58,216 nt of DNA. Source: Acetobacter farinalis. Lineage in GTDB: Bacteria; Pseudomonadota; Alphaproteobacteria; Acetobacterales; Acetobacteraceae. The notes below the pieces were generated by a model. It saw only the letters and a list, made by a program, of their open reading frames with translations. It was not told the DNA's origin and did not search any database. Where the stretch lies: contig NZ_WOTF01000012.1 of NCBI RefSeq assembly GCF_011516935.1, positions 1 to 58,216 of the forward strand, in the 5' to 3' direction. The translations under genes and the position numbers were made by a program. Shown piece by piece: positions 17,636 through 26,378 of this stretch (positions within the stretch are counted from its first letter, which is position 1; every line of letters starts with the position of its first letter).

Positions 17636-18091
17636 TTAGTCATTCCCCAAAAAGTTCTTCCAGGTCCGCCCGTCAGGCCGTTTCAGGGTGATGTGCGCCC
17701 GGCATTCCGGGGTGCCGTAAACGCCTTCAAATGTGTCTCCCGCCGGATGCGCTTCAAACACCATGGGTAAGGGCTGATGGTGGGAGTCCTGCAGGATGAG
17801 CTGTGCATGATAGTGCTGCGTGCTCTTGTTGGGTACACCCCGCAGCACCAGCGAACCCATTTCGGGGGTGAAGGTCATGCGTTTGGGTTCGATCTGCATC
17901 AGGGAAGGACTATGCACCGGGCAGTTATGCCCCTGGTCTGCCACCAGCGTGCCAATCCAGTCTCCATACGGGTCGTCCGCCGCAGGGGCTGCGGCCCCGC
18001 ACAGCAGGGCCAGCATGGCAAGACCTGCAAGCCGCAGGGCGCGCTCCGGCTGTGGCACGGTGGTGCTGGCTGTAAGAGAGTGAGGTTTCAT
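17636..18091 (-). CDS. Secreted hypothetical protein
   Basis: 151 aa from ATG 18091, chosen for AGGAG 8 nt upstream; an upstream in-frame ATG at 18127 lacks a site. An N-terminal hydrophobic segment ending GAAAPAA is signal-peptide-like. The mature part begins DDPYGDWIGTLVADQGHNCPVH and contains two cysteines likely to form a disulfide. I recognise no named domain. The GDW-x-G-T-L opening recalls small periplasmic lipocalin-like or hydrolase-associated proteins, without certainty. It is divergent from guaA. Confidence 0.7.
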   Translation of the reverse strand: MKPHSLTASTTVPQPERALRLAGLAMLALLCGAAAPAADDPYGDWIGTLVADQGHNCPVHSPSLMQIEPKRMTFTPEMGSLVLRGVPNKSTQHYHAQLILQDSHHQPLPMVFEAHPAGDTFEGVYGTPECRAHITLKRPDGRTWKNFLGND

Positions 18092-18253
18092 GAACACGCT
18101 CCTGATCTGCGGATTGGAAAGTCTCAATTATAGGGTGACGTTCGGGCTGCACCGTTTTATATGCGCTGTCTAGCATACAGCCGCCCCGGCCCGCGGTGGT
18201 TGTCTCATTGTTTAGTAAAGCCGCTCAGGCGCTGACCAGAAAGACAGTAGCTC

Positions 18254-19855
18254 ATGCCTGCCGATGCCACCATCCCCGCTTCCTCCTCCGCACTGAGCGA
18301 GTCCCTTCACCAGGACCGTATCCTGATCCTGGATTTTGGCAGTCAGGTGACACAGCTTATTGCCCGCCGCGTGCGTGAGAGTGGTGTTTATTGTGAAATC
18401 TGGCCGTTTACCGCCACGGCTGAGCGTATTCGGGCCTTTGCCCCGCGTGGCATTATTCTCTCTGGCGGCCCCGCCAGCGTGACCAGCCCGGACTCCCCCC
18501 GCGTGCCGGAGGTGGTGTTTGATCTGGGTATTCCGGTTCTGGGTATCTGCTACGGGCAGCAGGCCATGTGCCTGCAACTGGGTGGGCGGGTTGAAAGCTC
18601 CGAGCACCGTGAATTCGGCCGCGCCTTTGTTGATATTGTAGAAGACTGCGCGCTCTTCCGTGGCGCATGGGCGCGTGGCAACCGTGAACAGGTCTGGATG
18701 AGCCATGGCGACCGCGTGACGGAACTGCCCCCCGGCTTCCGCATTGTGGCGGTGAGCGAGGGCGCACCTTTTGCCGTGATCGCAGATGAAGGCCGCCGCC
18801 TGTATGGCGTGCAGTTCCACCCGGAAGTGGTGCATACGCCGCATGGGGCTGCTCTCCTGCGCAACTTCACGCATAATGTTGCGGGCTGCTCCGGCACCTG
18901 GACCATGGCGGGCTTCCGCGAGATGGAACTGGCCCGCATTCGTGAACAGGTAGGCACGGGCAAGGTGATCTGCGGTCTGTCCGGCGGGGTGGATTCCTCC
19001 GTGGCGGCTGTGTTGATCCATGAAGCCATTGGCGATCAGCTCACCTGTATCTTTGTGGATCACGGCATGCTGCGCGCGGGTGAGGCTGAGGAGGTGATTA
19101 AAACCTTCCGGGGCCGCTTCAATATCCGCCTTGTGCATCGTGATGCATCCGAGCTGTTCCTGCGTGAGCTGGACGGCGTGACGGACCCGGAAATCAAGCG
19201 CAAGACCATTGGTCGCCTGTTTGTGGAAGTGTTTGAGGAAGAGGCCACCAAGCTGGGCGGCGCACAGTTCCTGGCACAGGGCACGCTCTATCCGGATGTG
19301 ATTGAAAGCGTGAGCTTCACCGGTGGTCCGTCTGTCACCATCAAATCGCACCATAATGTGGGCGGCCTGCCCGAACGTATGAACATGCAGCTTGTTGAGC
19401 CGCTGCGTGAACTGTTCAAGGATGAAGTGCGTGATCTGGGGCGTGAGCTGGATATTCCGGAAGCCATCGTGGGGCGGCATCCGTTCCCCGGGCCGGGTCT
19501 GGCCATTCGTATCCCCGGCAATATCACGCAGGAAAAGCTGGATCTTCTGCGCAAGGTGGACACGGTGTTTCTTGAAGAAATCCGTGCGGCTGGCCTGTAT
19601 GATGCTATCTGGCAGGCCTTCGCGGTTCTGCTCCCCGTCCGCACTGTGGGCGTAATGGGGGATGGCCGGACTTATGATCAGGCCTGCGCCTTGCGTGCCG
19701 TGACGAGCACAGACGGCATGACTGCCGATGTCTACCCGTTTGACATGAGCTTCCTGAACCGCGTGGCGGGCCGTATTGTCAACGAAGTCCGCGGCATCAA
19801 CCGCGTGACCTACGATATCACGTCCAAGCCGCCGGGCACGATTGAGTGGGAATAA
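18254..19855 (+). CDS. guaA: GMP synthase (glutamine-hydrolysing)
   Basis: 533 aa, full length. The class-I glutamine amidotransferase domain (about 23-215) has nucleophile Cys99 in GICYGQQ and the HPEVVHT His. The ATP-pyrophosphatase domain has the P-loop LSGGVDSSV near residue 240. The C-terminal dimerisation domain ends GTIEWE, as is universal in GuaA. It converts XMP to GMP. It is a single gene with a terminator downstream. Confidence 0.97.
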   Translation: MPADATIPASSSALSESLHQDRILILDFGSQVTQLIARRVRESGVYCEIWPFTATAERIRAFAPRGIILSGGPASVTSPDSPRVPEVVFDLGIPVLGICYGQQAMCLQLGGRVESSEHREFGRAFVDIVEDCALFRGAWARGNREQVWMSHGDRVTELPPGFRIVAVSEGAPFAVIADEGRRLYGVQFHPEVVHTPHGAALLRNFTHNVAGCSGTWTMAGFREMELARIREQVGTGKVICGLSGGVDSSVAAVLIHEAIGDQLTCIFVDHGMLRAGEAEEVIKTFRGRFNIRLVHRDASELFLRELDGVTDPEIKRKTIGRLFVEVFEEEATKLGGAQFLAQGTLYPDVIESVSFTGGPSVTIKSHHNVGGLPERMNMQLVEPLRELFKDEVRDLGRELDIPEAIVGRHPFPGPGLAIRIPGNITQEKLDLLRKVDTVFLEEIRAAGLYDAIWQAFAVLLPVRTVGVMGDGRTYDQACALRAVTSTDGMTADVYPFDMSFLNRVAGRIVNEVRGINRVTYDITSKPPGTIEWE

Positions 19856-19897
19856 TAAACCAATAACCCCGGCCTGAGTCTGGCTGGGGAAGGTTTT

Positions 19898-19948
19898 AGC
19901 GCGTTCATGGGGTTTTTATAAAAAACCTTGTGGGCGCGTTTTTTTGTG
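19898..19948 (+). terminator. Probable guaA terminator
   Basis: An inverted repeat GGTTTTT-ATA-AAAAACC (19911-19927) nested in CGCG-complementary flanks is followed by a T7 run at about 19940. A weaker GC hairpin (CCCCGGCC / GGCTGGGG) lies just upstream at 19867-19889. Confidence 0.6.
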
Positions 19949-20075
19949 CCTCCCGGCTATTGTGCGTCTGCTACAGGCCCAGTTCAGGCTGTGCCGCGGC
20001 GCGGTATCAGGCCGGGTTGGCTTGCAGAACTGACAGGGTAAGCAGGTTTCTTCGTGCTGGCTGCTCGCGCGTTGT

Positions 20076-20663
20076 TCAGAAGCCTGCACAAACCGGCGTG
20101 ACCACCAGTCCCACGGACTGCTGCATAAACCGCTTTTTGTAGCGTGTGCGGATATTTTCCAGGCGTATGGCAAGATCGGGCGCGGGTTCCACAAGAAGCA
20201 TCACCAGCCGTGAGGATTCCTGCGTTGTGCGCCCCGTGACACTATCCCGCCACTGGCCCTGTGCGGGGAGTACGGAAAGCCCATCCGGGAAGGCGGGCGT
20301 AAGCGTTGTTTTGAGAAAACTCTGCCATTCTGCTTCAGGAATATCTGGTTCGTTCGGGCGGCTCAGCCCAAACAGAAGCGTGATGCTCAGCATCGGGTGC
20401 GTCTGAAAGGGAGAGCACAGGCTGGGTATTTTCTGAAGAGTCAGGTCTGAAGAAGAGCGGGTATCAAGGCTGGCTCCTGCTTTCAGGCTCGCACGGGAAG
20501 CAGCCGTGTCAGATTTCCGGGCCGCAGGGGGCGTGCCTTTTTCGGTATCGGACGCATGGGGCGCACCCGCACCATTACAGCCACTCAGTAAAAAAGCCGC
20601 CACGGCCAGTACGCCCCACCGGCGCCTTGCGCGCCAGTGTTGCAGGGCGTGGCGGCCCGGCAT
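20076..20663 (-). CDS. DUF3574 lipoprotein
   Basis: 195 aa if started at ATG 20663, 13 nt after the cysteine synthase stop; longer in-frame extensions run inside that gene and are unlikely. A lipobox (LLSGC, about residue 28) follows a basic N-terminus. The C-terminal domain (LFGLSRPNEPDIPEAEWQSFLKTTLTPAFPDGLSVLPAQGQW) matches DUF3574, a small secreted domain of unknown function that recalls ferredoxin-like folds. It is probably co-transcribed with the cysteine synthase gene. Confidence 0.82.
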   Translation of the reverse strand: MPGRHALQHWRARRRWGVLAVAAFLLSGCNGAGAPHASDTEKGTPPAARKSDTAASRASLKAGASLDTRSSSDLTLQKIPSLCSPFQTHPMLSITLLFGLSRPNEPDIPEAEWQSFLKTTLTPAFPDGLSVLPAQGQWRDSVTGRTTQESSRLVMLLVEPAPDLAIRLENIRTRYKKRFMQQSVGLVVTPVCAGF

Positions 20664-20676
20664 CCCGCAGAGGCTC

Positions 20677-21717
20677 TTATTTATCCAGCCAGGGCGCAAC
20701 CGGCAGGTTTTTGCTGCGCAGAAACGCGGGGTTGAACAGTTTGGATTCATACCGCGCCCCGCCATCGCACAGGATGGTGACAATCCGGTGCCCCGGTCCG
20801 AGCTTGCGGGCCGTGCGGATGGCGGAGGCCACGTTAATGCCGGAAGAGCCACCCACGGAAAGCCCCTCTTCAATCAGCAGGCTGTAGATGATGTCCAGCG
20901 CTTCCGGGTCTGGAATACGTTCGGCGTCATCAATGGGGGCACCTTCCAGATTGCCCGTCACGCGGGACTGGCCAATGCCTTCGGTAATGGATGAGCCGGA
21001 AACGGAGAGATCATTCTCCTTCACCCAGCCATACAGGCTGGAGCCTTCCGGATCTGCCAGCACAATGCGCGGCGCTGCAACACCGGCCCGGGCCGCAGCC
21101 TCGTGCAGGCCCATGGCCGTGCCCGCCAGCGTGCCGCCGGTGCCGCAGGCGCAGGTAAAGGCATCCACCTTGCCGCCCATCTGTTCCCAGATTTCGGGGG
21201 CGGTGGTGGTGCGGTGGCCTTCACGGTTTGCAAGATTGTCAAACTGGTTGGCCCAGACATATCCGCCTTCTTCCGCCAGCCTGCGGGAGACATGCACGTA
21301 ATTGCCTTCATCCCGGTAGGGTTTGGCAGGCACCAGCCGCAGGTCCGAGCCGATCATGCGCAGAAAGCCGATTTTTTCCTGGCTCTGCGTTTCCGGCATC
21401 ACGATAATGCAGCGGTACCCCCGCGCATTGGCCACCAGCGTCAGCCCGATGCCGGTGTTGCCCGCCGTGCCTTCCACCAGCGTTCCGCCGGGCTTGAGCA
21501 CACCCCGGCGCTCCGCATCCTCAATAATGGCAAGACCCGCGCGGTCCTTGACCGAACCACCGGGGTTCATGAACTCGGCCTTGCCATAAATTTCGCAGCC
21601 GGTGGCTTCAGAGGCCTTGCGCAGGCGGATAAGCGGCGTGCCGCCTACAGCGCCGGGCATATCGGCAGAAAGGGTCTGCCAGCCGGGGCGGGCGGAGGGG
21701 TTTGCGCTTGCAGTCAT
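20677..21717 (-). CDS. cysK: PLP-dependent cysteine synthase
   Basis: 346 aa from ATG 21717 (GAGAAGG 9 nt upstream). It catalyses O-acetylserine plus sulfide to cysteine. PLP-binding Lys57 lies in NPGGSVKDR, with the EGTAGNTGIGL substrate loop and the CGTGGTLAG phosphate-binding loop. Its EGTAGNTG variant and extended C-terminus (KNLPVAPWLDK) place it with the longer cysteine-synthase group often annotated CysK in acetic acid bacteria. A cystathionine-beta-synthase-like activity cannot be excluded from sequence. Confidence 0.9.
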   Translation of the reverse strand: MTASANPSARPGWQTLSADMPGAVGGTPLIRLRKASEATGCEIYGKAEFMNPGGSVKDRAGLAIIEDAERRGVLKPGGTLVEGTAGNTGIGLTLVANARGYRCIIVMPETQSQEKIGFLRMIGSDLRLVPAKPYRDEGNYVHVSRRLAEEGGYVWANQFDNLANREGHRTTTAPEIWEQMGGKVDAFTCACGTGGTLAGTAMGLHEAAARAGVAAPRIVLADPEGSSLYGWVKENDLSVSGSSITEGIGQSRVTGNLEGAPIDDAERIPDPEALDIIYSLLIEEGLSVGGSSGINVASAIRTARKLGPGHRIVTILCDGGARYESKLFNPAFLRSKNLPVAPWLDK

Positions 21718-21878
21718 CTGGTTGCACCTTCTCGCTTCGTTCAACAGGCTCGCATCTGCGCGCATCAGATGGGGCAAAGTCTGGCGTATTCAGAACAGGA
21801 TAACAAGACGCCCTCCCGGCTTCCGCACGGGCGGCCAGCCGGGTCTGCCGGGTGAGGGCAGGGGCCGGGGAGGGGGGG

Positions 21879-22784
21879 TTATTGCCCCGCGTCCGGTTCC
21901 GCTTCTGCATCATAGAGCACTTCAAGCACCGCGCACCATGGGTAGCGGGTGTCATAGCTCTGCCCGCCGGGCGCGGAAATGCGGCCTGAAGGGTCTGTCG
22001 GGACATGGGTCAGGGCCACGGCATCATCAATATTGCCACCAATAATGCTGAGCTGGCGGCCGAAGGGCTGCCCGTTCTGCCCTGTGGCCACCACATAGCC
22101 GCAATGCGCCGGAAAGCCGTATGAGGTGGGCAGGCTGGAGAAGCGTACGGACTGTTTGGCACGGCCGCGCCCCACACAGATCAGATCACCCGCCTTGGGG
22201 GCATAGGTTGCCGGGTCCTGCGCACGCAGGATGGGAGACTGCCCGGAGGCAGCGGCATTGATATAGGTGGAATGGTTGGGAGAATACGGGAAGCGGCTGT
22301 TCGCTCCGGCCACGCGCATCACGTAGGAGATGAACGCAGCGGACCACGCATAATCGCCATCATGCACAAAGTTGGTCAGTTGCCCGTTGGCGTCATGTTT
22401 GCCGGTGAAGGTGGATTCCGTCATGTCCGGATCCATGCCGATCCACCAGTATTCCCCCACGCGCTGCCACAGGCCGGGCGCGCGTTCGGGTTTGACGGCG
22501 GGTGTCTGGGGTTCAGGGCGGAGTTCGGGGTCATCATCATTCACGGGGCTGCCAAACAGCCGCCACTCGCGCATGGCAATAGCCACCACATCCTGCCGGT
22601 TGAACGGTTCAAAATTACGGGTGGCAAAATCCGGCACGTGGGCAGAATACCCGGAGGTGTAACTTCCAGCGCTGCCCCCGGTGGTGGCTACGGTGGGGCG
22701 TGCGCCCGGAACCTGCGCGGGTTGGGTGGCGCAGGCAGCCAGACATAGCGGCGCCAGCAGGGCAGCAGAGAGCTTGCGTGACAT
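21879..22784 (-). CDS. DUF2272 lipoprotein
   Basis: 301 aa, lipobox LAAC (Cys18). The C-terminal DUF2272 domain (about 60-290) contains DYAWSAAFISYVMRVAG, SHPAH-like YGFPAHCGYVV and a WCAV block. The Ser/His/Asp arrangement suggests a cell-wall-associated NlpC/CHAP-like hydrolase fold, but this is inference. The gene is monocistronic, minus strand. Confidence 0.85.
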   Translation of the reverse strand: MSRKLSAALLAPLCLAACATQPAQVPGARPTVATTGGSAGSYTSGYSAHVPDFATRNFEPFNRQDVVAIAMREWRLFGSPVNDDDPELRPEPQTPAVKPERAPGLWQRVGEYWWIGMDPDMTESTFTGKHDANGQLTNFVHDGDYAWSAAFISYVMRVAGANSRFPYSPNHSTYINAAASGQSPILRAQDPATYAPKAGDLICVGRGRAKQSVRFSSLPTSYGFPAHCGYVVATGQNGQPFGRQLSIIGGNIDDAVALTHVPTDPSGRISAPGGQSYDTRYPWCAVLEVLYDAEAEPDAGQ

Positions 22785-22939
22785 CTCGTCTCCATCCAGA
22801 CAAATTCCTCCGGGGTGCCCGGAGCGTCAGGAGCCCTTGCCTTCAAGAACTCCCAGCGTCCTGCATAAGCTGCCGGGGAGCGCGGGAAAAGAGGGTGATG
22901 CTTTTTTCACGCTTTGCATCTTTATCGGAGCCAAGGTCT

Positions 22940-23434
22940 TCAGGTGGTGGGGTCTACTGTCAGGTCGGCTGTCTGCCCGTTCACGCAGGAGAGGGCGTCC
23001 GCCGGGGCAAGCCCCACCACAAGGCCACGGCCCCCGCCGTTGATATACAGGGTATCCAGCGTCAGAGCTGTTTTTTCAAACACCACCGGCACCGGTGTGC
23101 GTGCCCCGAACGGGCTGATGCCGCCCACCTGAAACCCTGTGAGGGCTTCGGCCTTGTCCGCACCCAGCATCCGGGCGTTCTTGCCGCCAAACAGCGCGGC
23201 CACCTTTTTCAGGTTCATTTTCTGGTGGACGGGAATAACCGCGCATACCACCTGCTTTTTATCAATTTCGACCATCAGGGTCTTGAAGACCTTTTCCTGA
23301 TCAATCCCGATACCTGCCGCAGCATGCAGGCCGATTTTGCCGGGGTCTGCCACATATTCATAATCATGCATGGTGTAGGCAATGCCATGAGCCGCCAGAA
23401 AGCGGGTTGTGGGGGTTTCTATTGTCTCAGACAT
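22940..23434 (-). CDS. ybaK: YbaK/EbsC-type Cys-tRNA(Pro) deacylase
   Basis: 164 aa from ATG 23434 (AAAGGG upstream). Trans-editing domain that hydrolyses Cys-tRNA(Pro) formed by mischarging prolyl-tRNA synthetase. Family motifs are HDYEYVADPGKIGLHAAAGIGIDQEKVFKTLMVEID, KKQVVCAVIPVHQKMNLKKVA, GYQVGGISPFG-like FQVGGISPFGA and NGGGRGLVV-like residues. Free-standing and expressed from a predicted promoter about 57 nt upstream. Confidence 0.92.
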   Translation of the reverse strand: MSETIETPTTRFLAAHGIAYTMHDYEYVADPGKIGLHAAAGIGIDQEKVFKTLMVEIDKKQVVCAVIPVHQKMNLKKVAALFGGKNARMLGADKAEALTGFQVGGISPFGARTPVPVVFEKTALTLDTLYINGGGRGLVVGLAPADALSCVNGQTADLTVDPTT

Positions 23435-23859
23435 GGTCTTGCCCTTTCCAGATGGCGTCATGGCGCAGGAGGGGAGTGCGGTGCGTATCGCTTATCAGGT
23501 GCAGGCCGGGGGGCGTCAAGAAAACGTGTGTGCATGGGTGCATGCACAAAAAAACGGCCCCGGGCAGATGGGGGCGGTCGGGCAGGCCGGGCGGCCAGAT
23601 CGGATGGATAGAGGGAGCAGGTGGCCGGGCAGAGCGGGGAGGCACCGGTCGGGCCCGGTGCATGGTTACGGTGCACGGTACAGGACGCACTGTGCAGGTA
23701 ACGCAGGGGAAAAACCGGGTTTGGTGAAGAAGCCGGTTTACAGGAGGGGGGATCAGGAAGGCGGGAAGGCCGCAACGTGTGTTGGCCGGGCCCTGGGGCC
23801 AACACACGGCAGCACTCAGGAGGCTGCTTCTTTATTTTCTCGCGGTTCAGGTCTGATCT
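23435..23859. other. Gene-free region rich in hairpins and short repeats
   Basis: 425 nt between mtnA and ybaK (both minus strand). It holds the ybaK promoter, a GTGCATG direct repeat with the palindrome GTGCATGCAC (about 23530-23550), and repeated GGTGCA-containing motifs at 23655-23685. An 11-bp perfect hairpin (GTGTGTTGGCC / GGCCAACACAC, about 23777-23808) and GCAGC/GCTGC close to the mtnA stop follow. The hairpins next to mtnA are likely its transcript end. The several frames open across it look like GC-rich shadows. Confidence 0.5.
23491..23519 (-). promoter_or_regulatory. Predicted sigma70 promoter of ybaK
   Basis: On the minus strand TTGACG (23514-23519), a 17-nt spacer and GATAAG (23491-23496) match 9 of 12 consensus positions. 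They lie about 57 nt upstream of the ybaK start. Confidence 0.4.
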
Positions 23860-24960
23860 TCAGCCCTGCTGTTCCGGAAACAGGGAGCGCAGGCCTGCCT
23901 CTGTCGCGGGGCAGCAGCCACGTTCGGTGATCAGCCCCGTAACCAGTCGGGCCGGTGTGACATCAAAGGCCGGGTTGGCGGCGCGGCTGCCGTCCGGAGT
24001 GATCTGCACGCGTGTCTGCACGCCGTCTTCCCCACGGCCCGCCACATGCGTGATCTCGGATGCGGAGCGTTCTTCAATGGGAATTTCCGTCACGCCATTG
24101 GCCACACTCCAGTCAATGGTGGTGGAGGGCAGGGCAACCCAGAACGGCACCGCGTTATCCTGCGCGGCCAGCGCTTTGAGATATGTGCCGATCTTGTTGG
24201 CAACATCCCCCGTGCGGGTCACGCGGTCTGTCCCCACAATCACCAGATCCACCTGCCCATGCTGCATCAGGTGCCCGCCGGCATTATCCGCAATTACTGT
24301 ATGCGGCACACCATGGCTGCCCAGTTCCCATGCTGTCAGGGCAGCACCCTGATTACGCGGGCGGGTTTCATCAACCCATACATGTACATTCAGACCTTCA
24401 TCATGCGCCATGTAGATGGGGGCCAGTGCGGTGCCCCAGTCCACCGTGGCAATCCAGCCCGCGTTGCAATGCGTCAGCAGGTTAACAGGCGTGCCGGCAG
24501 GACGGTTTTTTGCAAGTTCGCGGATCAGCTCCAGCCCGTGGCGGCCAATGGCTTCGTTCTGGGCGGCATCTTCATCACAGATGCGGCCGGCTTCCGCATA
24601 GGCGGCGGCCACGCGCTCCTGCGGGGCAACGGGGCGCAGGGCTTTCAGCATACGGTCAATAGCCCAGTGCAGGTTTACGGCGGTGGGGCGTGTTGCCGCC
24701 AGCATGGCGGCATTGCTTTCCATGGCGGCATCTCCCGCATCCTGCCGGAGTGCCAGCGCCAGGCCATATGCCGCCACAGCGCCAATCAGCGGTGCGCCAC
24801 GCACCTGCATGGTGATGATGGCCTGCGCAACCTCCTGCTGTGTGGTCAGGCGCAGAATATCCAGAGAGAAGGGGAGGCGTGTCTGGTCAAAAATATGGAT
24901 GGACCAGCCATCTTTTTCGTTCACCCAGACGCTGCGATAGGGCGTGCCGTTAATCTTCAT
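23860..24960 (-). CDS. mtnA: Methylthioribose-1-phosphate isomerase
   Basis: 366 aa, eIF2B-alpha-like fold. It isomerises MTR-1-P to MTRu-1-P in methionine salvage. RGAPLIGAVAAYGLALAL near the N-terminus, LLTHCNAGWIATVDWGTALAPI (catalytic Cys region), DETRPRNQGAALTAWEL and the catalytic Asp in GTDRVTRTGDVANKIGTY are all present. No other salvage gene is adjacent, so the pathway is dispersed. Confidence 0.95.
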   Translation of the reverse strand: MKINGTPYRSVWVNEKDGWSIHIFDQTRLPFSLDILRLTTQQEVAQAIITMQVRGAPLIGAVAAYGLALALRQDAGDAAMESNAAMLAATRPTAVNLHWAIDRMLKALRPVAPQERVAAAYAEAGRICDEDAAQNEAIGRHGLELIRELAKNRPAGTPVNLLTHCNAGWIATVDWGTALAPIYMAHDEGLNVHVWVDETRPRNQGAALTAWELGSHGVPHTVIADNAGGHLMQHGQVDLVIVGTDRVTRTGDVANKIGTYLKALAAQDNAVPFWVALPSTTIDWSVANGVTEIPIEERSASEITHVAGRGEDGVQTRVQITPDGSRAANPAFDVTPARLVTGLITERGCCPATEAGLRSLFPEQQG

Positions 24961-25152
24961 GAAACCTGTCCTGTCAGGAATTGGGGATATGCGCTGATAA
25001 TACCGGAGAGTTCACCACATCACCACTCCCTGTCGCCCGGAAGCTGCCCGGCCTGACCTGCGCAGGGCCGGTGCATGGCAAGCGGGTGGCGTAAAATGCC
25101 GACTATTCTTTCCTGTTCCAAAGTATTTTTTGCATTTCCCGGAGTTTTTGTT

Positions 25153-25269
25153 ATGAATGACAGAAGTTTCAGGTCGTCTGGCTCTTTTTGGGGGGCCTTT
25201 TCCTGGAAAGCGTTAGAGAATGATTTGATAATCCCGTTTGTGGTTCTTGTACTTTTCAAATGGGAGTAA
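25153..25269 (+). CDS. Candidate 38-aa membrane peptide upstream of the H1-like gene
   Basis: ATG 25153 has GGAG 8 nt upstream. The product begins MNDRSFRSSGSFWGAFSW and ends in a hydrophobic run (DLIIPFVVLVLFKWE), so a single C-terminal membrane segment is plausible. The stop lies 14 nt before the ATG of the histone-H1-like gene, suggesting a leader or co-transcribed small protein. Only sequence logic supports it. The alternative is an untranslated leader. Confidence 0.3.
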   Translation: MNDRSFRSSGSFWGAFSWKALENDLIIPFVVLVLFKWE

Positions 25270-25283
25270 AACTGGAGTTTAAA

Positions 25284-25958
25284 ATGAGCGAAACCAAAAA
25301 GCGCCGTGCACCGGCCCGGACAACAGCCCCCGCTGCCCGTACAGCCCCTGTTGCCACGCGCCGCACGCGCAAGGCCCCCGCAGAAAATGCAGTGCTGGAA
25401 GCAGAGATTGCACCGAAAGCCCCGGCCCGCAAATCGGCCAAGGGTGCTGCAGCCAAAGTTTCTGCGGCTGCCAAACCCGCACGGGCTCCCAAGGTTGTAA
25501 AGGCGGAAGCCGCCCCGAAGAAAAAGGTTGCCGCCAAGGTGACTACCCGCGCCACGCGCAAGGCTGCTGTGGTTGAGGCCAAACCTGCAACGCGCGCACC
25601 CCGCCGCAAGGTTGTGGAAACGGTGGTGGAAGCTCCGGCCTCCGCGCGTCGTAGCCGTCGGGCTGCTCTGGCTGTCGCTGTTGTAGAGACCAAACCGGTT
25701 AAGGCCACGCGCAAAGTGGCTGCATCCAAGAGCGTTTCTGCCAAGGCAGCGCCTGCAAAGGCCGAGGTCAAAGCCCGCACGCCGCGCGCAAAGGCGGCTC
25801 CGGTGGAAAAGAAAGTGCGTCTCTCCGCCGTTGAGAAACTGCGTATTGTGCAGGATGCCCGCCGCCAGAAGCGTTATGACCGTCTGGCAGCGGAAGCAGC
25901 ACAGGCTGCGGCCAAACCGGCCCGCAAGGCTTCCAAAGGTACGCGTAACAAGAAATAA
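25284..25958 (+). CDS. Histone-H1-like Ala/Lys/Arg-rich nucleoid protein
   Basis: 224 aa from ATG 25284 (GGAG upstream). Nearly the whole protein is Ala/Lys/Arg/Pro low complexity with KAAPKK-, KAAA- and RRK-type repeats, like eukaryotic H1 tails, AlgP and Hc2 proteins. A short more structured C-terminus (VRLSAVEKLRIVQDARRQKRYDRLAAEAAQ) follows. It very likely binds DNA nonspecifically. GC-rich repeats in such genes are prone to length variation. Confidence 0.8.
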   Translation: MSETKKRRAPARTTAPAARTAPVATRRTRKAPAENAVLEAEIAPKAPARKSAKGAAAKVSAAAKPARAPKVVKAEAAPKKKVAAKVTTRATRKAAVVEAKPATRAPRRKVVETVVEAPASARRSRRAALAVAVVETKPVKATRKVAASKSVSAKAAPAKAEVKARTPRAKAAPVEKKVRLSAVEKLRIVQDARRQKRYDRLAAEAAQAAAKPARKASKGTRNKK

Positions 25959-26378
25959 GGGTTTTCAGGTCTGGTCCCTGCCACAGGGGCCAGACTGATC
26001 CTGTTTTGTCAGCCGGGGTGCCTGCTTTTTTTCAGGCAGTATCCCGGCCAGACAGGGTTCCGGCCGGGGAGAAACCCGTATGCCGATAAAATTTTTCTTT
26101 CATAAAAAGCATGTTTCGGAACAGGCAGGATGCTCGCAAGGGCAGGATTTTGCGTGTCCGATCTGAAAATCTCTTCCCGCAAAACGATTTTTTGACGAAT
26201 TGTTTTTGATTTGTTCTTATTTCTGGTCCGGATATCCTCTGAAATTTTATGGTGTGACTTAGGGTTTGCTCTCTGTTCGGGAGAATGACGCTTGCATGAC
26301 AGATGCGAAAATGTTAACTACAGTTAATTCAATGTTAACATTGGAGAGATAAACCTGCCCGAAACGATAGGTTCAGAG
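25959..26378. other. Intergenic region, AT-richer second half
   Basis: 420 nt without a gene. Besides the hairpins after the H1-like gene, the stretch 26180-26350 is AT-rich. Near 26314-26342 it has three GTTAA-type half sites (GTTAAC, GTTAA, GTTAAC) that could form an operator or promoter for the following gene. Confidence 0.45.
25972..26060 (+). terminator. Tandem hairpins after the H1-like gene
   Basis: The first hairpin pairs GTCTGG-CCC with GGG-CCAGAC at about 25972-25997. The second, at about 26011-26049, nests GCCTG/CAGGC inside GCCGGG/CCCGGC with a T7 loop. At least one should terminate the transcript. Confidence 0.55.

Noticed and set aside
17271..17639. 122-codon plus-strand frame through the tRNA
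   Set aside because: Its ETRTPNPQIRSLVLYPVELR-type stretch is the familiar artefact of translating the antisense of a tRNA-Arg; there is no ribosome site.
23458..23930. Several overlapping plus- and minus-strand frames between ybaK and mtnA
   Set aside because: Arg/Pro/Gly-rich low-complexity products without ribosome sites; better explained as noncoding.
25020..25259. 79-codon minus-strand frame upstream of the H1-like gene
   Set aside because: No ribosome site, covers the promoter and small plus-strand ORF region, and no recognisable features.
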